Source of the DNA: JAPPFW01 sp965231815
GTDB lineage: Bacteria > Actinomycetota > Acidimicrobiia > Spongiisociales > Spongiisociaceae
Reading direction: 5' to 3'
NCBI GenBank assembly: GCA_965231815.1
Contig: OZ246890.1
Location: 2,852,001-2,916,000 of the forward strand
Length of the DNA stretch: 64,000 bases
Program-made: the position numbers and the translations under genes
Shown: one piece after another, positions 62,306 to 64,000 of the stretch
Position numbering within the stretch: position 1 is the stretch's first letter
How the letters are laid out: every line of letters starts with the position of its first letter
Notes under the pieces: generated by a model
Databases searched by the model: none
The model's input: the letters and a program-made list of their open reading frames with translations, nothing else
Told to the model about the DNA's origin: nothing

Positions 62306-63595
62306 TCAGGGTGGTGGTCCGTCTCGTGGTACGGCTTGGTATCCGCCGTCGGATTTGCGTTGTACGACGAGGTTGTGGGTCTCGAGTTGTTGGTGGTGGC
62401 GACGGCAGACAGCGACCAGATTATCGATATCGGTGGGCCCGCCGTCGCGGCGCCATTCTTGGATGTGGTGGAGTTCGCAGCGGTGCATCGGCGCCCCGCA
62501 CTGGAAACAGCCTCCGTCTCGGACGGCTACGGCGAGTCGCTGGGACGCGTTGGCGAGTCGTTGGTTGCGGCCTAACCAGAGGGGACGGCCCTTCCGGTCG
62601 TAGATCATCCCAGCCAGCAATGTGTCCGTCGACAGTGTCCGGAAGATGTCCCTAGGTACGGGACCGACCCCGATGATCTCGCATCGTCCCTTAGGGTCAG
62701 TCCCGTCGACGACACCTTGTTCAGCGACAACGATCAGCTGGGTGGAAGCTTTGGCCCGCGGACCCGCATCGCCCCCCAGGCTCTCTCCGGTGGACGCATC
62801 CAGGTTGGTCAACAACTCGAAGACCACATCAGCCATACGCTGCACGGGGCTACGCACACGGTCGGGATCACACCCGCTGGCGCCGTCCCTGCGAAGGAGT
62901 TCCAGGTAGTGGGCGTCGGCGGCTTGCCGCAGGTGAGCGTACTGTGCGGCCGGGAGCTTCGCGAACAGCATTCCCATCCCCGACTGTTTGTCCACCCAGA
63001 GCTTCGCTTCCCGAGCCCGGCGTTGACGTTCCAAGATGTCGACCCCGGCTTCTATCAGCTTCTGGTTGGACCAGTCCCGCGCCTTACGGACAAACCTGTC
63101 AGGCTCAGACCGGGTAGCTTCATCCAGCAACCCCGGATCGGACTCCACTACGTCGGATCCAACTTTGTCTGCTGCGTCGACCAGAGCTTTGGCATGGTCA
63201 ACGGTGATGTCCCCCTCCGCCAGCGCGTCGGCGACCTGTGGCAGGTCGGGGAGTCGTTCTGCGACCTTGGCCATCCGCTTGGCATCGCGTCCCGACAGCC
63301 GGGACTTGCTCTTGAGGACCCCTACCGGGTCGGTGTGGGGGTTCGCTGCGGTTGCCTGGCGGGTGAGGTCACACATGTGCGACGACAGCCTGGCCTGGAG
63401 ACGTCCTAGCAGACCGAGTGTGTCTTCGGGATGGCGACGAGCGCTCTCCGCGGCTACGAAACGATCCAGATGGTCGACGAGGGCGGCCATCCGTTCCTCC
63501 GCGTCGCAGCGCCCCGAAGAGTCTACGGCGCCGCTCGACGGTTGCTCGGCGGTCCTCTCAGCTCTACTTGAAGCGAACAATTGTTCGTGTTCCAT
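62306..63595 (-). CDS. DUF222/HNH endonuclease domain protein (13E12 type)
   Basis: A 429-residue protein: the N-terminal DUF222 region is helical (ALAEGDITVDHAKALVDAAD), and the C-terminal HNH nuclease is CFQCGAPMHRCELHHIQEWR with RRDGGPTDIDNLVAVCRRHH (two Cys pairs, His-His). Members are common in actinobacteria, often multi-copy and linked to mobile DNA. The ATG before EHEQLFASSR is used; the codons just after it contain a LexA-like palindrome, suggesting damage control. Confidence 0.88.
   Translation of the reverse strand: MEHEQLFASSRAERTAEQPSSGAVDSSGRCDAEERMAALVDHLDRFVAAESARRHPEDTLGLLGRLQARLSSHMCDLTRQATAANPHTDPVGVLKSKSRLSGRDAKRMAKVAERLPDLPQVADALAEGDITVDHAKALVDAADKVGSDVVESDPGLLDEATRSEPDRFVRKARDWSNQKLIEAGVDILERQRRAREAKLWVDKQSGMGMLFAKLPAAQYAHLRQAADAHYLELLRRDGASGCDPDRVRSPVQRMADVVFELLTNLDASTGESLGGDAGPRAKASTQLIVVAEQGVVDGTDPKGRCEIIGVGPVPRDIFRTLSTDTLLAGMIYDRKGRPLWLGRNQRLANASQRLAVAVRDGGCFQCGAPMHRCELHHIQEWRRDGGPTDIDNLVAVCRRHHQQLETHNLVVQRKSDGGYQAVPRDGPPP
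63574..63587. promoter_or_regulatory. LexA-like palindrome within the first codons of the HNH gene
   Basis: CGAACAATTGTTCG is a perfect 14-base palindrome matching the core of the actinobacterial SOS box (CGAAC-N4-GTTCG). It lies in codons 3-8 of the HNH gene. Location within the start of the coding region is known for some actinobacterial SOS genes. It implies LexA control of this gene. Confidence 0.65.
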
Positions 63596-63840
63596 GTTGT
63601 TACTTGTACCACATGCCTGTGACACGTTCAATCCCCAGCTATCGTTACCAGCGCGTTTAGAATATATGACGTTGGCCGTTTCGGTCACGACGGGTATCAA
63701 GGCGAAGCAAGCAGTAACCCACGACGGGGACTCGGGCTCGCGCTGAGGGACGGATCCGAGTGAACCGGGTCGAAGCCGAGATTGGCATAGACTGGTTGGG
63801 GTTACGGGAACCTCGGAGAGCTACAGTGCGTCATAGTTGT

Positions 63841-64000
63841 ATGAAGAGAATCAATTCACAGCCAAACTTGATTAGGCGGTTTGCTGCCGGTGCCCTTGCC
63901 GTGGTCACGATGCTGGCCCTTACCGCCTGCGGCGACGAAGATAGCGAGGAGAGTGCGGCGACGACGTTCTCCGCGGCGGCTTCCATGGGAGCGGAGTCCG
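63841..64000 (+). CDS. lipoprotein N-terminus, cut by window end
   Basis: An ATG opens a frame with a basic start (MKRINSQPNLIRRFAAGALA), a hydrophobic core and lipobox LTAC followed by GDEDSEESAA, typical of an exported ABC-type solute-binding lipoprotein, but only 53 residues are visible. Function is unknown without the rest. Confidence 0.6.
   Translation, partial: MKRINSQPNLIRRFAAGALAVVTMLALTACGDEDSEESAATTFSAAASMGAES

Noticed and set aside
62717..63409. 230-codon plus-strand frame over the HNH gene
   Set aside because: Antisense shadow of a clear DUF222/HNH gene.
1..64000. rRNA and tRNA genes
   Set aside because: I looked for rRNA cores and T-loop patterns (GTTCGAATC and variants) in the gaps and found none I could fold; a covariance-model scan would be decisive.

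Overview
The window looks like a chromosome segment from an actinobacterium (Actinomycetota), most likely an uncultured Acidimicrobiia-like lineage. This rests on four things: high-GC coding with many GTG and TTG starts, a mycobacterial-type LexA box (TCGAAC-N4-GTTCGA) in front of recA, a 13E12/DUF222 HNH protein, and extracellular proteins with SLH-like repeats and Thr-rich linkers. An archaeal-like type II GAPDH-family gene is a notable extra. The lineage is an inference from gene content; no database was searched.

Layout. 1-2.5 kb: end of a PotA-like ABC ATPase, a flavin reductase and a beta-group DNA methyltransferase gene broken by a +1 frameshift. 2.6-11.1 kb: housekeeping genes (TlpA-like thioredoxin, aconitase, Mrp/ApbC ATPase, an ImuA-like fragment, ROK sugar kinase, DUF1232 protein, SulP transporter). 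11.1-15.9 kb: a fatty-acid synthesis cluster fabD-fabH-fabG-acpP-fabF, with a MITE-like repeat starting at the fabD stop. 16.3-18.2 kb: three small membrane-protein genes and a Nudix hydrolase.

18.4-27.2 kb is an accessory island: a VapBC pair, a DUF433/DUF5615 toxin-antitoxin pair, gene scraps between 40-bp direct repeats, and a minus-strand type ISP-like restriction-modification locus (Mrr nuclease + helicase + methyltransferase + target recognition). The island ends in a graveyard of an IS110 transposase tail, a MITE-like repeat and the 3' end of a molybdenum hydroxylase gene. The restriction locus is the most interesting object. A (GGTC)14 tract lies just before its target-recognition part. 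All three reading frames stay open after the tract, and each leads to a different C-terminus, one of them joined to the terminal domain. This is the layout of a length-dependent switch, although upstream lesions (an in-frame TAG and a one-base slip) mean this copy is OFF or decaying.

27.6-31.9 kb: ftsK, a dihydrolipoamide acyltransferase and a GNAT acetyltransferase preceded by an SDR remnant. 32.3-40.3 kb: a cell-surface region with two tandem paralogous membrane-anchored proteins, a divergent metzincin-type protease with SLH-like, Fn3 and Calx-beta domains, the type II GAPDH-like enzyme and a VanW protein with SLH-like repeats. 40.4-46.8 kb: rimO, cinA, thpR (with an apparent ATA start), SOS-controlled recA, a TPR protein and tag. 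46.9-52.9 kb: an ADP-ribosylglycohydrolase and a complete BMP-type ABC importer (lipoprotein, double ATPase, two permeases). 53-62 kb: an SSB-like protein, SURF1, a YbaK-type deacylase, Trm112-like, HIT, TAP-like hydrolase lipoprotein, PotD-like lipoprotein, RNase HII, an alpha/beta hydrolase and metY. The window closes with a third MITE copy, an HNH/DUF222 gene carrying a LexA-like palindrome in its first codons, and the start of a lipoprotein gene.

Two small non-coding repeat families are dispersed in the window: family A (about 210 bp, 3 copies) and family B (about 115 bp, 2 copies). Both have terminal inverted repeats, end in YTAR tetranucleotides, and sit at stop codons or in degraded regions. 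I recognised no rRNA, tRNA or CRISPR array.
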